Program-made: the position numbers and the translations under genes
Notes under the pieces: model-generated
Told to the model about the DNA's origin: nothing
The model's input: only the letters and a program-made list of their open reading frames with translations
Databases searched by the model: none
Part shown: positions 40,439 to 50,146 of the stretch, piece by piece
Layout: every line of letters begins with the position of its first letter
Numbering within the stretch: position 1 is the stretch's first letter
From: Spirochaetota bacterium
Lineage (GTDB): Bacteria; Spirochaetota; Spirochaetia; Treponematales; Treponemataceae
Reading direction: 5' to 3'
DNA: 64,000 nucleotides
Assembly: GCA_016285185.1 (NCBI GenBank)
Contig: JAEEQG010000007.1
Coordinates: forward strand, 1-64,000

Positions 40439-41298
40439 AATTCTATCTTAATCCAGTTTGCGGGCAGCTCTTTTTTTGTGTTGCCGGCGGTTTTCTTCCA
40501 GATTGCGGGTGCAATAACGATTTTTCCGGGATTGGGGTTAAGATACGCCGCCCACCAGCTGAAAGAACTGTTGGGAATAATATTGTACATGCACCTGCTC
40601 ATAAGATACATGTCCTGCCATGAATCCCTGCCCGTATTCCAATCTGCATATACTACAGGGATGTTGCCTGTATTCAGGTTGTCGCGGCACCATGGAGAAT
40701 CATCCGAAAAAACAATTATTCTGTCGATTTCTGTCTTGCCCTTTAGGGTTTGTAATGCTTTTTCATAGTAAGCGAGGTCGCACACGTTAAGAAAACTGTT
40801 CATTTTCAAAAGATAGTCTCCGCGACGAATGTGGATTGAAGCTGTTTTAGAAGTTATCTGTTTTTCTGCTTCGCAGGATTCCGCATTAAGCGGTTTTTTG
40901 AATGAAAAAATACTGTTTATGTTTTGTTTTATCGGTTCAAAATATTTTTCGTTCTGCCAGTATCCTTCAAAATAGTGGTCGTCTTTGAATGAAAAAACGT
41001 TTTTGTCGAATAGTTCTTCGTTTTCAATATAATGTGTCGGTTTGGTAAGGTATTTGCGGCGTATCCTGTTCACGAATGAATCCGGTATGGTACCGATTCT
41101 TTTAACTTCATCTTCCGCAGCAATAGGCAAATCAATGTTAAAAAGTTCTGCAAGCTCAAAACCGTTGTGCAGATTTTCCAGTTTGAAATGTGATATATCA
41201 AGGAGAACTTTGTCGTTGCTCAGAGCCTGCCAGGTTTTGGCAAACGCATACTGGAACATCTGGTTCCCAAGACCACTCTTTATTTTTATGATTTTCAT
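40435..41298 (-). CDS. GT11 alpha-1,2-fucosyltransferase-like
   Basis: 287 residues from ATG at 41298; the ORF-track TTG one codon earlier is less likely. GT11 motifs: KSGLGNQMFQYAFAK, SIHIRRGDYL (GDP-fucose binding H-x-R-R-G-D-Y), DRIIVFSDD and PNSSFSWWAAYLNPN. It transfers fucose (or a close GDP-sugar) to galactose or another acceptor. The second of two tandem GT11 genes; its start overlaps the stop of the other (TGATG). GDP-fucose synthesis genes are not in the window. Confidence 0.92.
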   Translation of the reverse strand: MKIIKIKSGLGNQMFQYAFAKTWQALSNDKVLLDISHFKLENLHNGFELAELFNIDLPIAAEDEVKRIGTIPDSFVNRIRRKYLTKPTHYIENEELFDKNVFSFKDDHYFEGYWQNEKYFEPIKQNINSIFSFKKPLNAESCEAEKQITSKTASIHIRRGDYLLKMNSFLNVCDLAYYEKALQTLKGKTEIDRIIVFSDDSPWCRDNLNTGNIPVVYADWNTGRDSWQDMYLMSRCMYNIIPNSSFSWWAAYLNPNPGKIVIAPAIWKKTAGNTKKELPANWIKIEL

Positions 41299-42074
41299 CA
41301 AATTCGTCTCCAGCCGGATTCCGCCGGAACAAGCTGATTGATCACCTCAGGTCTGTCATTGTGCCATTTTGCAGGGGTAATAACAGTTTTGTCCGGGTTT
41401 TTGTTAAGATAAGCCGCCCACCAGCTGAATGTGGAATTTGCTATTATGTTTGATTTGCAGATACTTTGCAGGTATAAGTCCGATTCAACCGTTGTTCCCG
41501 TTACATAAACAAATTCCTCATTCAAACCGGAAAGCATATTCTGCGCATACAGAGCATCGTTCGTAAATACAAAGAATACCGGTTTTTTGTAAACAGCTTT
41601 AATGGTTTCTATTGCCTTTTCATAGTACTCTTTTGTACAGATGTTGCCGTATTCGGCATATTCCTGAGTGCGCAGATAGTCTCCGCCTCGAATGTGTATC
41701 GAAATACTCTCGCAGGATTTTATTTGAGATGTGTAGGATGCTTGTGAAAGCAACTGTTCGTGAGCAAATGCAAAGTTGGATATATCGACAGATTCCGGAA
41801 AACGGTATTCCTGATAGTAGCCGGTGTCCCAGTTACGATTTATATATTTGGCATAGAATTTGGCAATTAGGAGAGAGAGTTTTGAGCGCGGAATGGTAAA
41901 AAGATGCTTGTCTATGTTGAAAACTTCAGGCAGATCAAAGAATGTTTTTTTGCTAAAATTTCTGTTTAAAATAAAACGCACACGGACTCCCTGCTGCATA
42001 AGGAATAAGCCGTGTGCATATTGAAAAAGCTGGTTTCCGATACCAGCATAGATTTTTATATAATGAGTTTTCAT
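41298..42074 (-). CDS. GT11 fucosyltransferase-like, first of a tandem pair
   Basis: 258 residues. KIYAGIGNQLFQYAHG, SIHIRGGDYLRTQ and ANSTFSWWAAYLNKNP mark GT11, though the donor motif reads R-G-G-D instead of the common R-R-G-D. It is clearly divergent from the neighbouring GT11 outside the motifs, so the pair is not a recent duplicate and probably makes different linkages. Confidence 0.9.
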   Translation of the reverse strand: MKTHYIKIYAGIGNQLFQYAHGLFLMQQGVRVRFILNRNFSKKTFFDLPEVFNIDKHLFTIPRSKLSLLIAKFYAKYINRNWDTGYYQEYRFPESVDISNFAFAHEQLLSQASYTSQIKSCESISIHIRGGDYLRTQEYAEYGNICTKEYYEKAIETIKAVYKKPVFFVFTNDALYAQNMLSGLNEEFVYVTGTTVESDLYLQSICKSNIIANSTFSWWAAYLNKNPDKTVITPAKWHNDRPEVINQLVPAESGWRRI

Positions 42075-42097
42075 ATATGTTTATAATACATGAAAAA

Positions 42098-43051
42098 TCA
42101 TTTCTTTAACAGTCTTTTTATGATAAACCACTTTAATTTTGATGCCCACATATCAAGAGGATAGGGCAGCCGTTTTGCGTCTTTAAGACGTATTTTCATT
42201 TCGCGGTTGTCGCGGACGGAGTCTGCCATAACATATTTGGGATGTACAAGCGGAAACTCCAGGTCTTTTGTACCCATACTGTCAAAAACGCTTTTGTCGT
42301 TTGTATGTGTCGCCTCCTGACCGAATCCTATATTTGAAATTAGATTGTACTTTGGTGCGATTGAAAGGCCTGATTCTTTCCAAACGGAATAAACCCATGG
42401 ACCAGCCCACGAATCTATCCTGTTTTCATAAAGCAGCCTGAAAAGCTGGCACCAGTAAAAATTAAAGGCTTTGTTGGGCGAGTACTGGTTCATAAAACCT
42501 TTTTTGTCTATCTCGGGCCAGTCTGTCATGGTTATGTCCATTTTTTCCCATGCACGCTTCCATGTAGCCCAGCCCCATATCTGCACTTGTCTTGTAAAAT
42601 AATAACTTGTTTCAAGCTCCTCTTTTGAAAATGATTTGTTATCACCCGAAATCAGCATTATTCTGGTATCATTGCGGTATTTTTCCAAAAGTTCCTGGCA
42701 GTATTGAAAAAAGCTTTTTGTAGCAATACAGTCGTCTTCGAGAATGATGGCTTCATCGACAATGGAAAAAGCCCAGTCAAGTCCGCCTGAAATACGCTTT
42801 CTGCAGCCAAGGTTCACATCCGAAAAATTTGTGTGAACTTCACATTCCCAGTCAACCTGCTGAATGATGGCTCTCGTTTCGGCAACTTTTTCGGCTTCTC
42901 CGGCTTTGTTCGGTCGCGGGCCGTCACCGATTACAAGGAGCTTCGGCGGCTTCATCTCGCGTATTATGTTGAAAACTGCCTGTGTAGTATCTTTCCTGCT
43001 GAAAATTATAAATACAATTGGTGTTGTAAGCTTAAAACTCATGATATACAT
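42098..43051 (-). CDS. GT-A type glycosyltransferase (HlpA-like group)
   Basis: 317 residues; the start may be three codons later (MSFKLT). TPIVFIIFSRKDTTQAVF, VIGDGPRPNKAGEAEKV, NLGCRKRISGGLDWAF and AIILEDDCIA (E-D-D metal site) match a group of bacterial proteins annotated as HlpA-like or as GT2-like nucleotide-diphospho-sugar transferases. GWATWKRAWEKMD is also conserved in the N-terminal half of the 685-residue GT61 fusion upstream. Donor unknown. Overlaps the deacetylase gene by 20 bases. Confidence 0.8.
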   Translation of the reverse strand: MYIMSFKLTTPIVFIIFSRKDTTQAVFNIIREMKPPKLLVIGDGPRPNKAGEAEKVAETRAIIQQVDWECEVHTNFSDVNLGCRKRISGGLDWAFSIVDEAIILEDDCIATKSFFQYCQELLEKYRNDTRIMLISGDNKSFSKEELETSYYFTRQVQIWGWATWKRAWEKMDITMTDWPEIDKKGFMNQYSPNKAFNFYWCQLFRLLYENRIDSWAGPWVYSVWKESGLSIAPKYNLISNIGFGQEATHTNDKSVFDSMGTKDLEFPLVHPKYVMADSVRDNREMKIRLKDAKRLPYPLDMWASKLKWFIIKRLLKK

Positions 43052-44006
43052 CCACCAGCATTTTTCTTGGAAGACAAAATGCTGTTTTTTCTGATAACTC
43101 AGTTATATTGCCGCCGAAAGATACGACAGCCGTTTTAAAGCCCGCTTTTTGTGCAAGCCCGTATTCCCGTTCCGTAACTTCATTTGCTGTCCCGAACGGA
43201 AATGCAAAATGTTTTACAGGTTTCCCCGTTTTTTCTTCCAGTATCTGTTTTGACTGCAAAATCTCATGATAAGCGTCATCATCGTCCATCTCTGCCAGAT
43301 TCACATGGTTTGTTGTATGAGCTCCGATTGTACAAAGCGGTGAATCTGCCAGCTGTTTTACCTCATCCCAGGACAAGGCAAGTTCTTTTGCTTTTTCTTT
43401 TAAGTTTATTTTGTAACCAGAAAAATATTCCGTAAACTTGTTTTCAAAGTCATCTGCAGGGAACTTAAGGATTATTTCCCTTAACGCCATATAAACGTCA
43501 ATTTTACGCTGCTTTGTAGTACAATCCCATACAACGCCGTCTGATGTTTTAATCACGGAATTTGACGAAATAATGTCGTCAAGTACAAACCACCAAAGGT
43601 TTGCGGTATAGTCAGGAAAGCAGGTTGTAACATAGACAGTAAAAGGAACACCGTATTTTTCAAAAACAGGCAGAGCTTTTTTTAGATTGTCCTTGTAACC
43701 GTCATCAAAGGTAAAGACTATAAAAGGTTTTTCAGGCAAAGATTTTGACAAATCATCCAGTGACAGAAACGAATGTGTTTTTGCCGCTTTTTGAATAAAC
43801 TGTTCTAAATATTGCGGGGATACTTTAAGAATCTCATTCGGGAGAAGCTTTGTCGTATCATATTCCTCACACCTGTGCAGCATAAGGATGGAACTACCTG
43901 ACAAGAGTTTTTGTTCTCTCGCATACTGTACCGGTGGAAGTTTTTTAATAATAAGTTTGGCTTTTTTTATAAAGAAATATAGCAGGTTATTTTTTCCAGT
44001 ATTCAT
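43032..44006 (-). CDS. Polysaccharide deacetylase (NodB/CE4)
   Basis: 324 residues. Catalytic and metal motifs: VFTFDDGYKDN (Asp-Asp) and IGAHTTNHVNL (H-x3-H); SKQILEEKTGKPVKHFAFPFG follows. CE4 enzymes remove N- or O-acetyl groups from amino sugars. There is no clear signal peptide, although a basic N-terminus is present, so it may act on the precursor in the cytoplasm. It overlaps the GT32 gene by 20 bases. It is the only carbohydrate esterase in the locus. Confidence 0.9.
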   Translation of the reverse strand: MNTGKNNLLYFFIKKAKLIIKKLPPVQYAREQKLLSGSSILMLHRCEEYDTTKLLPNEILKVSPQYLEQFIQKAAKTHSFLSLDDLSKSLPEKPFIVFTFDDGYKDNLKKALPVFEKYGVPFTVYVTTCFPDYTANLWWFVLDDIISSNSVIKTSDGVVWDCTTKQRKIDVYMALREIILKFPADDFENKFTEYFSGYKINLKEKAKELALSWDEVKQLADSPLCTIGAHTTNHVNLAEMDDDDAYHEILQSKQILEEKTGKPVKHFAFPFGTANEVTEREYGLAQKAGFKTAVVSFGGNITELSEKTAFCLPRKMLVDVYHEF

Positions 44007-44865
44007 AAAAAATAACCTTTTTTATAATGGTTTTTATACAGCGGATAAGCCATGTTGAACCGGGAGTCCAGCTTACTTCCCAGTAATGGATAGCAATAGA
44101 TTCCGGTTTTATGAATTTATGTTTGAGCTTTTTTGGAGAAATGGAATTGACCGCCTCATAATTAGGCAGCGGATACAGGTAATGTGTGGGAAAGAAAACA
44201 TCCGTCGGTTTAAGGAGTTCTTTGTTTTCCTGTATTATGCGTGTAAAAAATGCGGGACCTGTTTTGTCCAGAATGTTGTTATACTCAATATTGAGTTTTT
44301 TGCATTCCAAAAGCTTTTTTAAGGTCTCGGTAATAAGCGGATGCGCTGGCACAGCACCAACGATTCCGCCTGCAATTTCAGGTTTGGTATCAAAGATTAC
44401 ACCGGCAAATAGGGTTGTAGTATCTGTAACTGGCGAAAAGTCTTTAAGACACTCAAAATCCGTATCACAATAGATACCGCCGTATAACTCAAGCAGCTTG
44501 TAGCGTGCAAGATCGGAACGCGGACCGGGGTTTGGTGTTGAAAAGTACCATTCCTTTTCTTCTTCCGTAAAGATTGGCAGCAGTTTTTCTTCTGTCCACA
44601 GGTTGTATTCCCAGCCGTTCCGCTTCCAGCTCTCGGTCCATTTTTTATATTTGTCGGGAAGAGGACTGCCTACCCATACCTGATGGATTATTTTGGGAAT
44701 ATGTGTAGAAAGTTCTTTTTTTTCTGATTGATAGTCTGCCCAACGCTGTGCAATAGAGAGCCAGTCGTCGAGGTTTTCCGCCTTTGAATCAAAGTCTTTT
44801 ATGAAGTCAGTCTTTTTGTGAAAATCTGTTTGCTTAAACTGTTCTAGTTGATCCTGAAAACTCAT
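43987..44865 (-). CDS. GT32-like glycosyltransferase (DXD sugar-binding)
   Basis: 292 residues. IPKIIHQVWVGSPLPDKY, SDLARYKLLELYGGIYCDTDFECL (D-x-D) and an NNIL-type acceptor region are typical of the Gly_transf_sug/OCH1-like family seen in capsule clusters. Sugar donor unknown. The start overlaps the upstream fringe-fusion stop (ATGA). Confidence 0.9.
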   Translation of the reverse strand: MSFQDQLEQFKQTDFHKKTDFIKDFDSKAENLDDWLSIAQRWADYQSEKKELSTHIPKIIHQVWVGSPLPDKYKKWTESWKRNGWEYNLWTEEKLLPIFTEEEKEWYFSTPNPGPRSDLARYKLLELYGGIYCDTDFECLKDFSPVTDTTTLFAGVIFDTKPEIAGGIVGAVPAHPLITETLKKLLECKKLNIEYNNILDKTGPAFFTRIIQENKELLKPTDVFFPTHYLYPLPNYEAVNSISPKKLKHKFIKPESIAIHYWEVSWTPGSTWLIRCIKTIIKKVIFYEYWKK

Positions 44866-46607
44866 AAATCCTTGTCTATCTTTTTATACACATTTAAAAG
44901 CTGCTTGTTCTTTATAATAAAAAAAGCTCTTTTATAAAAAGTTTCCAAGAATGAGAGTATCATAAACTTTATTTTTTTTCTACCTGTATTATTTCCCCAT
45001 TTATCAATCCTTTTCAGATAATTTGGTGTTTTTGTATCCCTGCTTTGGATAAATTCAGCGTCAAGGCTTATTGATTTGCCGTAATGATTTTTGCCGTCGG
45101 GCGTAAGGCTCTGAAAATTCCTGCTGTAACAGTGAGAAAGCTTCCATTTGTATTTGTACGCAAGATAAGAAAGTGCCGTCTGGTCATGGCGGTGACCTTT
45201 TACACGGCTATCTGAAGAAACAATGTTGTTGTAGTTTCTGTTTGTTTCAGAAAGCGGATATTCTTTAGGAATACCGCGGAAAGTTTTCCCGTCAAGCGCG
45301 TATTTGCACCACTCATCAAGTAGAGCAAGAGCCTGCGGATTTGTAGTGCTCACCCCGATATATCCCGAATGTGTTTCAACAATTTTGAGCGACTTGTCCC
45401 GTGAAATTCCAAACTCCGCCAAGGTTGTGTCGGAACACCATTCTCCCATCGGAACAGCGTACTCGCACTGCATAAAATAGCCGTTTTTCCGCAGTGATTT
45501 AAGGATTTTTACAGGATTGCGGATACATACCATGTTTGCGTCTACCCACAGTACATATGCGTAACCTTGTCTTATGGCTTCGCGTATCGCAAGCGGCTTG
45601 TATCCCATGGGCGATTCATTATGTGACGGCCAGCCTTGTGGTATTGAAGAAAAGAACAATGTATCTCCTTTATAGCCGCATTTGACAAGGCTTTCTTTAA
45701 GCCGGTTCTGACCGTTTACGTAAAGACCGTCTGCAACGTTAACGATGCAGTATTTGGAATCTATTTTTGTAGAGCCGTATACTCTTTCAAAGATTGTGTT
45801 AACAAGACTTTTTGTCTTCAGCTTTCTTGAAAGATACCAGGAGATTTTGTCAATCACCTTGTCAAAGAACGTTCTCTTTTTAGGAATCCTTCCGGAGGAC
45901 AAAATGTACATTTCACGCAGTGTGAGCGTGTGAAAAGCTATCGGATTGTCTATCAGGGGCTCGGATACAAACTCTCCGCTGCCGTTCCAGTACTTGTCTC
46001 CGGGGTATTTATACGGGGCAACGGTATAAAATCCGTCTGCATATACTGGCTTTATACCAAGGTATTTCAGCAAAAACCACCCCATAGCCGCATCACAGGC
46101 ACCTTCCTCATAAAAAAGATGGTAGGATGGAATTTCTTCCAGTATACGGTCTATGTATGGCAGTAGTTTTTTTACCAGAGGATTTGACAGGGCAAATCCG
46201 GGACCGCCCGCCGGAAAAAAATAATCCGTGTTTTCTATGTTGCGTTTTAAAAAATTGCCGCCTATGTAATATTCTTGTGTTGCATCGTATTTGCTCAAAA
46301 GTTCACAAAGCGGTTTATAAAACACATAGCCGTCACAGCCGAGAATATAAAACCATTTAGTGTCGGGATACTTTTCGTATAAAGCCTTGAGCCCCAAAAA
46401 CTGTTTTGGAGTTGCGGAAAAATAATCTTCCTTCACGTTAGGAAGCGAAATCATCCTGAGTGACGGATCATAACAGTAACCGCCGACAAGATGTCCTTTG
46501 GGAAAAGAGCGCATCCATGTTTTCTGTACGGACAAAGCCCTTTCATGCAAATTTAATGCGGATGTAAATACTAATACTGCAATGTCATCAGGTATAATAG
46601 AGTTCAT
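44862..46607 (-). CDS. Two-domain glycosyltransferase: fringe-like (GT31) N-half plus second GT-A half
   Basis: 581 residues. About 1-270 resembles fringe/GT31: VLVFTSALNLHERALSVQKTW, KWFYILGCDGYVF at the usual D-D-D site, and FPAGGPGFALSNPLVKKLLP matching the fringe G-G-x-G-Y/F motif. The first Asp of the D-D-D site is replaced (GCDGY). About 290-540 is another GT-A-like unit with YAYVLWVDANMVCIRNP and HRHDQTALSYLAYKYKW. It may add two successive sugars. It starts within the TAATG overlap of the exostosin-like gene. Confidence 0.75.
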   Translation of the reverse strand: MNSIIPDDIAVLVFTSALNLHERALSVQKTWMRSFPKGHLVGGYCYDPSLRMISLPNVKEDYFSATPKQFLGLKALYEKYPDTKWFYILGCDGYVFYKPLCELLSKYDATQEYYIGGNFLKRNIENTDYFFPAGGPGFALSNPLVKKLLPYIDRILEEIPSYHLFYEEGACDAAMGWFLLKYLGIKPVYADGFYTVAPYKYPGDKYWNGSGEFVSEPLIDNPIAFHTLTLREMYILSSGRIPKKRTFFDKVIDKISWYLSRKLKTKSLVNTIFERVYGSTKIDSKYCIVNVADGLYVNGQNRLKESLVKCGYKGDTLFFSSIPQGWPSHNESPMGYKPLAIREAIRQGYAYVLWVDANMVCIRNPVKILKSLRKNGYFMQCEYAVPMGEWCSDTTLAEFGISRDKSLKIVETHSGYIGVSTTNPQALALLDEWCKYALDGKTFRGIPKEYPLSETNRNYNNIVSSDSRVKGHRHDQTALSYLAYKYKWKLSHCYSRNFQSLTPDGKNHYGKSISLDAEFIQSRDTKTPNYLKRIDKWGNNTGRKKIKFMILSFLETFYKRAFFIIKNKQLLNVYKKIDKDL

Positions 46608-47503
46608 TAGTGCTTGTACTTGTTAATTAGTTTTTCCCAGTAATCGTAGTATGCGGCCTGAGTGTTGCTGTTTTTCATAGTCTGCTCATAAAGGAGAGAC
46701 AGTTCCTGTTCGCTTTTTTGCGAAAAGGTTTCCCATTCATCCACACAGATAATGGGCAGCCCGAGTGATGCAAAATAACGGTTGAGATAATTGTTGTTCA
46801 CTACAGGAACAAGCCCCAGATAAATGGCTTCCCATGTTCTGTGACAATCAATGCCGTTTCCTTCCGGTGAAGCTATGAACATGTACTGTAAAATAGTTTT
46901 CCTGTAAATGCTTGAACTTGTTATGTTGTTGATAAAAACAGCGTTCGGTTTTTTCCAAAAAGCCCTGTAGCATGGATATCGTTTGTCCGGATTTGTGGAA
47001 AGATTCAGGGCTACGACAATTTTCGATACATAGTTCCTTTTCTTTTTGGAAAGTTTCTTAAAATCGGCAGTGTTCCCAACATTGTGCAACGCCTGGTTTT
47101 CAAGACCGATAGGCAGAGGTGTGATTTTCGGGTGCTCAAAATCGCAGTTCTGTGCAAACCAGTGGATTATTTTGGGATTGGCAGCCAGATATTCAAAATC
47201 TTTTGTGATGTTTATATCGCCTTTATGCGTTATTAGGATAAAATGAGCCGTAACATCCGGCAGAATCTTTTCTACAAAGAAGGGCAGCAGGTCTATAAAA
47301 ACAAACACCACCGAGTTTTCTTTTATATCCGAGACTTTCGGATTTGAATGCGCATCAAAAACAACATCAGCCAAGTTTCGGAAAGTGTCACCGCTCAAAA
47401 AAGGTTTGCTTGAAGGAAAACGGTGAAAAGTCCTGTTCAGTTTTGCACAGACAGAACGTTCAATCTCAAAAGGTATACATGCCAATAATTCTTTAAGGTT
47501 CAT
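46607..47503 (-). CDS. Exostosin-like (GT47-type) glycosyltransferase
   Basis: 298 residues from MNLKELLACIP; this ATG overlaps the upstream stop (ATGA), whereas the 307-residue ORF start does not fit. The C-terminal SPEGNGIDCHRTWEAIYLGLVPVV matches the donor-binding region of exostosin-like proteins (R-x-x-E/D-A-x-x-x-G-x-x-P-V). WFAQNCDFEHPKITPLPIGLE precedes it. GT-B fold, retaining or inverting mechanism not determined. Donor unknown. Confidence 0.75.
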   Translation of the reverse strand: MNLKELLACIPFEIERSVCAKLNRTFHRFPSSKPFLSGDTFRNLADVVFDAHSNPKVSDIKENSVVFVFIDLLPFFVEKILPDVTAHFILITHKGDINITKDFEYLAANPKIIHWFAQNCDFEHPKITPLPIGLENQALHNVGNTADFKKLSKKKRNYVSKIVVALNLSTNPDKRYPCYRAFWKKPNAVFINNITSSSIYRKTILQYMFIASPEGNGIDCHRTWEAIYLGLVPVVNNNYLNRYFASLGLPIICVDEWETFSQKSEQELSLLYEQTMKNSNTQAAYYDYWEKLINKYKH

Positions 47504-48339
47504 AATGTTTCCGGTATGTGGTTTTTCCAAAAGGTCTCATACTCATATTTTTTGTATGCATGAGTACCGAATGGAAGTATGCGGGAAGTTTTTTCAAATA
47601 AATACGAAGACCATTGTTCAAATGCAAAGTACATGGCAATTTCAGGTTCAGGTACTTTCATAGGAAAATAAGTGTCCGTATTTGCAAAGTTTTCAATCCA
47701 GAACCAGTCCTCAAGACGTGCGGAATTATTTATAGTCCTGATATGATTAAGAATACCTGTTTTGTATCCCAAATACCTTGCAAGTTTTTTCAGGCTCCTG
47801 GGATTTGTTTTAAGCCTTTCCAGTTTTTGCTTTATACCGGTCGGTGTAAAAAGCTTTTTGTTGGAAGACAGTATGTTAATAAAGTATTTGGTTCTTCTTA
47901 AGGAAAAACCTCCGTTTCCTGATTTTACAAAAGGGTTTGTTTCGGAAGGTGGTGCGTTTTCTTTGCACCATGGAGCACCGATATAATCATAGCCTTTGTC
48001 ACACCATTCAATAAGCTGATCCGAAAAAACCCATGCATCAAGCTGATAAATCAGAATGTATTCATAATCAGAATATGCCTCATAAAAGGCAAGTGATCTT
48101 ACGAGCTTGTTGTAGCCATGAATCGATGAAAAAAAAGAATCGTCAAAATATTTGACATAAAGTTTTACAGACTGCGAATCTGCGATTTTGCGGTATTCGG
48201 ATAAATCAAGACTTTCAAAAGTAAAAATTGAAATATCATATTTACCCAAAACGGAGAGGCACTGCTTAAAAGACTGTATTTCGTCTTTGTCCGGATGAGG
48301 CTTGTAAACAGGTATTACGATACAGACTTTTTTGTTCAT
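47500..48339 (-). CDS. DUF5672-family putative glycosyltransferase
   Basis: 279 residues from MNKKVCIVIPVYKP (ATGA overlap with the gene before; the ORF-track start is three codons earlier). YEYILIYQLDAWVFSDQL, YDYIGAPWCKEN, GNGGFSLRRTKYF and EDWFWIENF are the conserved blocks of DUF5672, a family common in capsule and LPS loci of gut bacteria and likely GT-A. Enzymatic activity is inferred from context. Confidence 0.8.
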   Translation of the reverse strand: MNKKVCIVIPVYKPHPDKDEIQSFKQCLSVLGKYDISIFTFESLDLSEYRKIADSQSVKLYVKYFDDSFFSSIHGYNKLVRSLAFYEAYSDYEYILIYQLDAWVFSDQLIEWCDKGYDYIGAPWCKENAPPSETNPFVKSGNGGFSLRRTKYFINILSSNKKLFTPTGIKQKLERLKTNPRSLKKLARYLGYKTGILNHIRTINNSARLEDWFWIENFANTDTYFPMKVPEPEIAMYFAFEQWSSYLFEKTSRILPFGTHAYKKYEYETFWKNHIPETL

Positions 48340-49427
48340 TTGTTCCAAATAAGATAAACGGATTCCAGATCCTGTGTGATGTAATAATCACACAACTCTT
48401 TATTTTCAAGAACCGGTAAGAATGAGGAATACAAAAATTCAAAGTTCTTATTGACAATTGGCGAAAGCTCTGCGCCTGTAAGAAAACGGAACGGCTTTGA
48501 AAGTTTTTTCAGCAAAGAATGTTTGATTTTCAAAAGACCTTTTTTTGTTCTTGGTGACAAGCAAAGCTTTACAAATGTATGTTCCTTTGTTTTTAGTATT
48601 TCCTCAAGGACAAGAAAGCAATCCAATTCATTGCTGTTGAATTGCCTTACAAATGGTTTTTGCGTTTCAATACATTTTAGGATAGGTCGGTCTTCCTGTG
48701 TCAGTATTTTACCAAAGTCCTGGTCTAATACCGGATTATAATTGTTTTCGCAGAATGAGCGCATGCTGTCATATTCTGCCGTATACGGACGCAAAAAGCC
48801 TGTTTCCGCGTTCGGATGCCATTTGTGGTATATACGGTTCTCGTCAGAGAGCCATGCTATGGCAACATTGTGTTTTTGCAGGCGGTTTCCCCAGTCAAGG
48901 TCTTCCATTCCCCAGTATTTGATGCGTTCATCATAGCCGCCCATTTCTTCTGCCAGCGCTTTTTCAAGAAACTGAAAACCACCCTTTGCGGATACACCGG
49001 CACACTTTGCTTTTTTAATATCACCGTTCTTAGGCAGCCAGTAAGACATGGCATAATACACGGTTTTACACGGGTTTTGCTTAATCAGATTTTCAATTTC
49101 TTCATAAGGATTTGATGCAAAAAGCATATCAACGTCTGTCGTTGTTACGTATTTGGTCTTAGCTGCCCTGATACCGGTATTTAATGCCCTGGCACGGCTC
49201 CATGGCAACCCTTCCGTATATGTTTTTACATAATCAATATTCAGTTCATTGCAGATTTTTTCATAAATGAGTGAATTTGAATCTTGTGAACCGTAATCAA
49301 GGAGCAGAAACTGCGACCTGATATCATTGTTTCTTGCGGATTTCACAAGGCTTTCTATTCGTTCTGCATCGCGGTCGCGGATTGTAAAAATGATAGTATT
49401 CTCATCCTGAATCATATTGTTATTCAC
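48336..49427 (-). CDS. GT2 family, galactosyltransferase/chondroitin-synthase-like
   Basis: 363 residues with a GTG start overlapping the upstream stop (GTGA); an ATG four codons later is an alternative. IIFTIRDRDAERIESLV, LLDYGSQDSNS, LPWSRARALNTGIRAAKTKYV and TTDVDMLF (D-x-D), then GGYDERIKYWGMEDLDWGNRL (the W-G-x-E-D of galactosyltransferase C-domains). It probably adds Gal, GalNAc or a similar sugar. Residues after about 250 have no assigned domain. Confidence 0.85.
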   Translation of the reverse strand: MNNNMIQDENTIIFTIRDRDAERIESLVKSARNNDIRSQFLLLDYGSQDSNSLIYEKICNELNIDYVKTYTEGLPWSRARALNTGIRAAKTKYVTTTDVDMLFASNPYEEIENLIKQNPCKTVYYAMSYWLPKNGDIKKAKCAGVSAKGGFQFLEKALAEEMGGYDERIKYWGMEDLDWGNRLQKHNVAIAWLSDENRIYHKWHPNAETGFLRPYTAEYDSMRSFCENNYNPVLDQDFGKILTQEDRPILKCIETQKPFVRQFNSNELDCFLVLEEILKTKEHTFVKLCLSPRTKKGLLKIKHSLLKKLSKPFRFLTGAELSPIVNKNFEFLYSSFLPVLENKELCDYYITQDLESVYLIWNK

Positions 49428-50146
49428 CTGCTCAAAAACTGTTTTACAGCTTTTTTAACTGATTCCATTTTTGTAGGTTCTTTGTACACTCCGTATTTTA
49501 GCTTTATGGCGATTACCTCTTTTTCTGTTTCAGCACCGCTTGTACGCTGTGAAATTCCATTGAGATCAAAATCACAGATTATTTTGTCAATAAATACAAA
49601 ATTAACGCCTTTTTTGTAAAACCGCAGAAAGCATTCATAATCAGCGGCGATTTTATAATCAAGGTCGTAATAACCGTATTCGTCATAAACCTGCTTTGGA
49701 ACAAAAGCCGCAAGGTGAGGTATCATCTGACGCGGCAACAAGTCTGCGTTCCAGCCCCATATGGAATCAAAAACACCGTTTCTTGAGGTTTTTAATGCTC
49801 CGTACAGTATGGAATCAGGATGTGCCTCATGCAGTTCTTTTAACCCTGTCAACGCATCCGGCAGAATTGTATCGCCCGAATGCACAAGCCCGATCAGGGA
49901 ACCTTCTGCCAGTTTTATGCCCTTGTTGATTGCATCATAGATGCCGCTGTCTTTTTCGGTTATTATCTTTGTTATAAAATTTGAGTTTTCGTTTAGTACA
50001 TCAAGACTCCCGTCTTCAGAAGCTCCGTCTATTACAATGTACTCAAAATCACGGCATTTAAGGCTTTTAACGCTCTCAATTGTTCTTTTTAAGCCGCCTG
50101 CATTGTTGTAGTTTATTGTAATCAAAGTTATTGTCGGTTTTGACAT
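49424..50146 (-). CDS. Glycosyltransferase family 2 (WcaA-like)
   Basis: 240 residues. TLITINYNNAGGLKRTIESV, FEYIVIDGASEDGSLDVL, SGIYDAINKGIKLAEGSLIGLVHSGD are diagnostic of the GT2 subgroup found in colanic-acid and capsule clusters; the metal site reads H-S-G-D rather than D-x-D, as usual in that subgroup. Donor unknown. Follows GT10 with no gap. Confidence 0.9.
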   Translation of the reverse strand: MSKPTITLITINYNNAGGLKRTIESVKSLKCRDFEYIVIDGASEDGSLDVLNENSNFITKIITEKDSGIYDAINKGIKLAEGSLIGLVHSGDTILPDALTGLKELHEAHPDSILYGALKTSRNGVFDSIWGWNADLLPRQMIPHLAAFVPKQVYDEYGYYDLDYKIAADYECFLRFYKKGVNFVFIDKIICDFDLNGISQRTSGAETEKEVIAIKLKYGVYKEPTKMESVKKAVKQFLSR

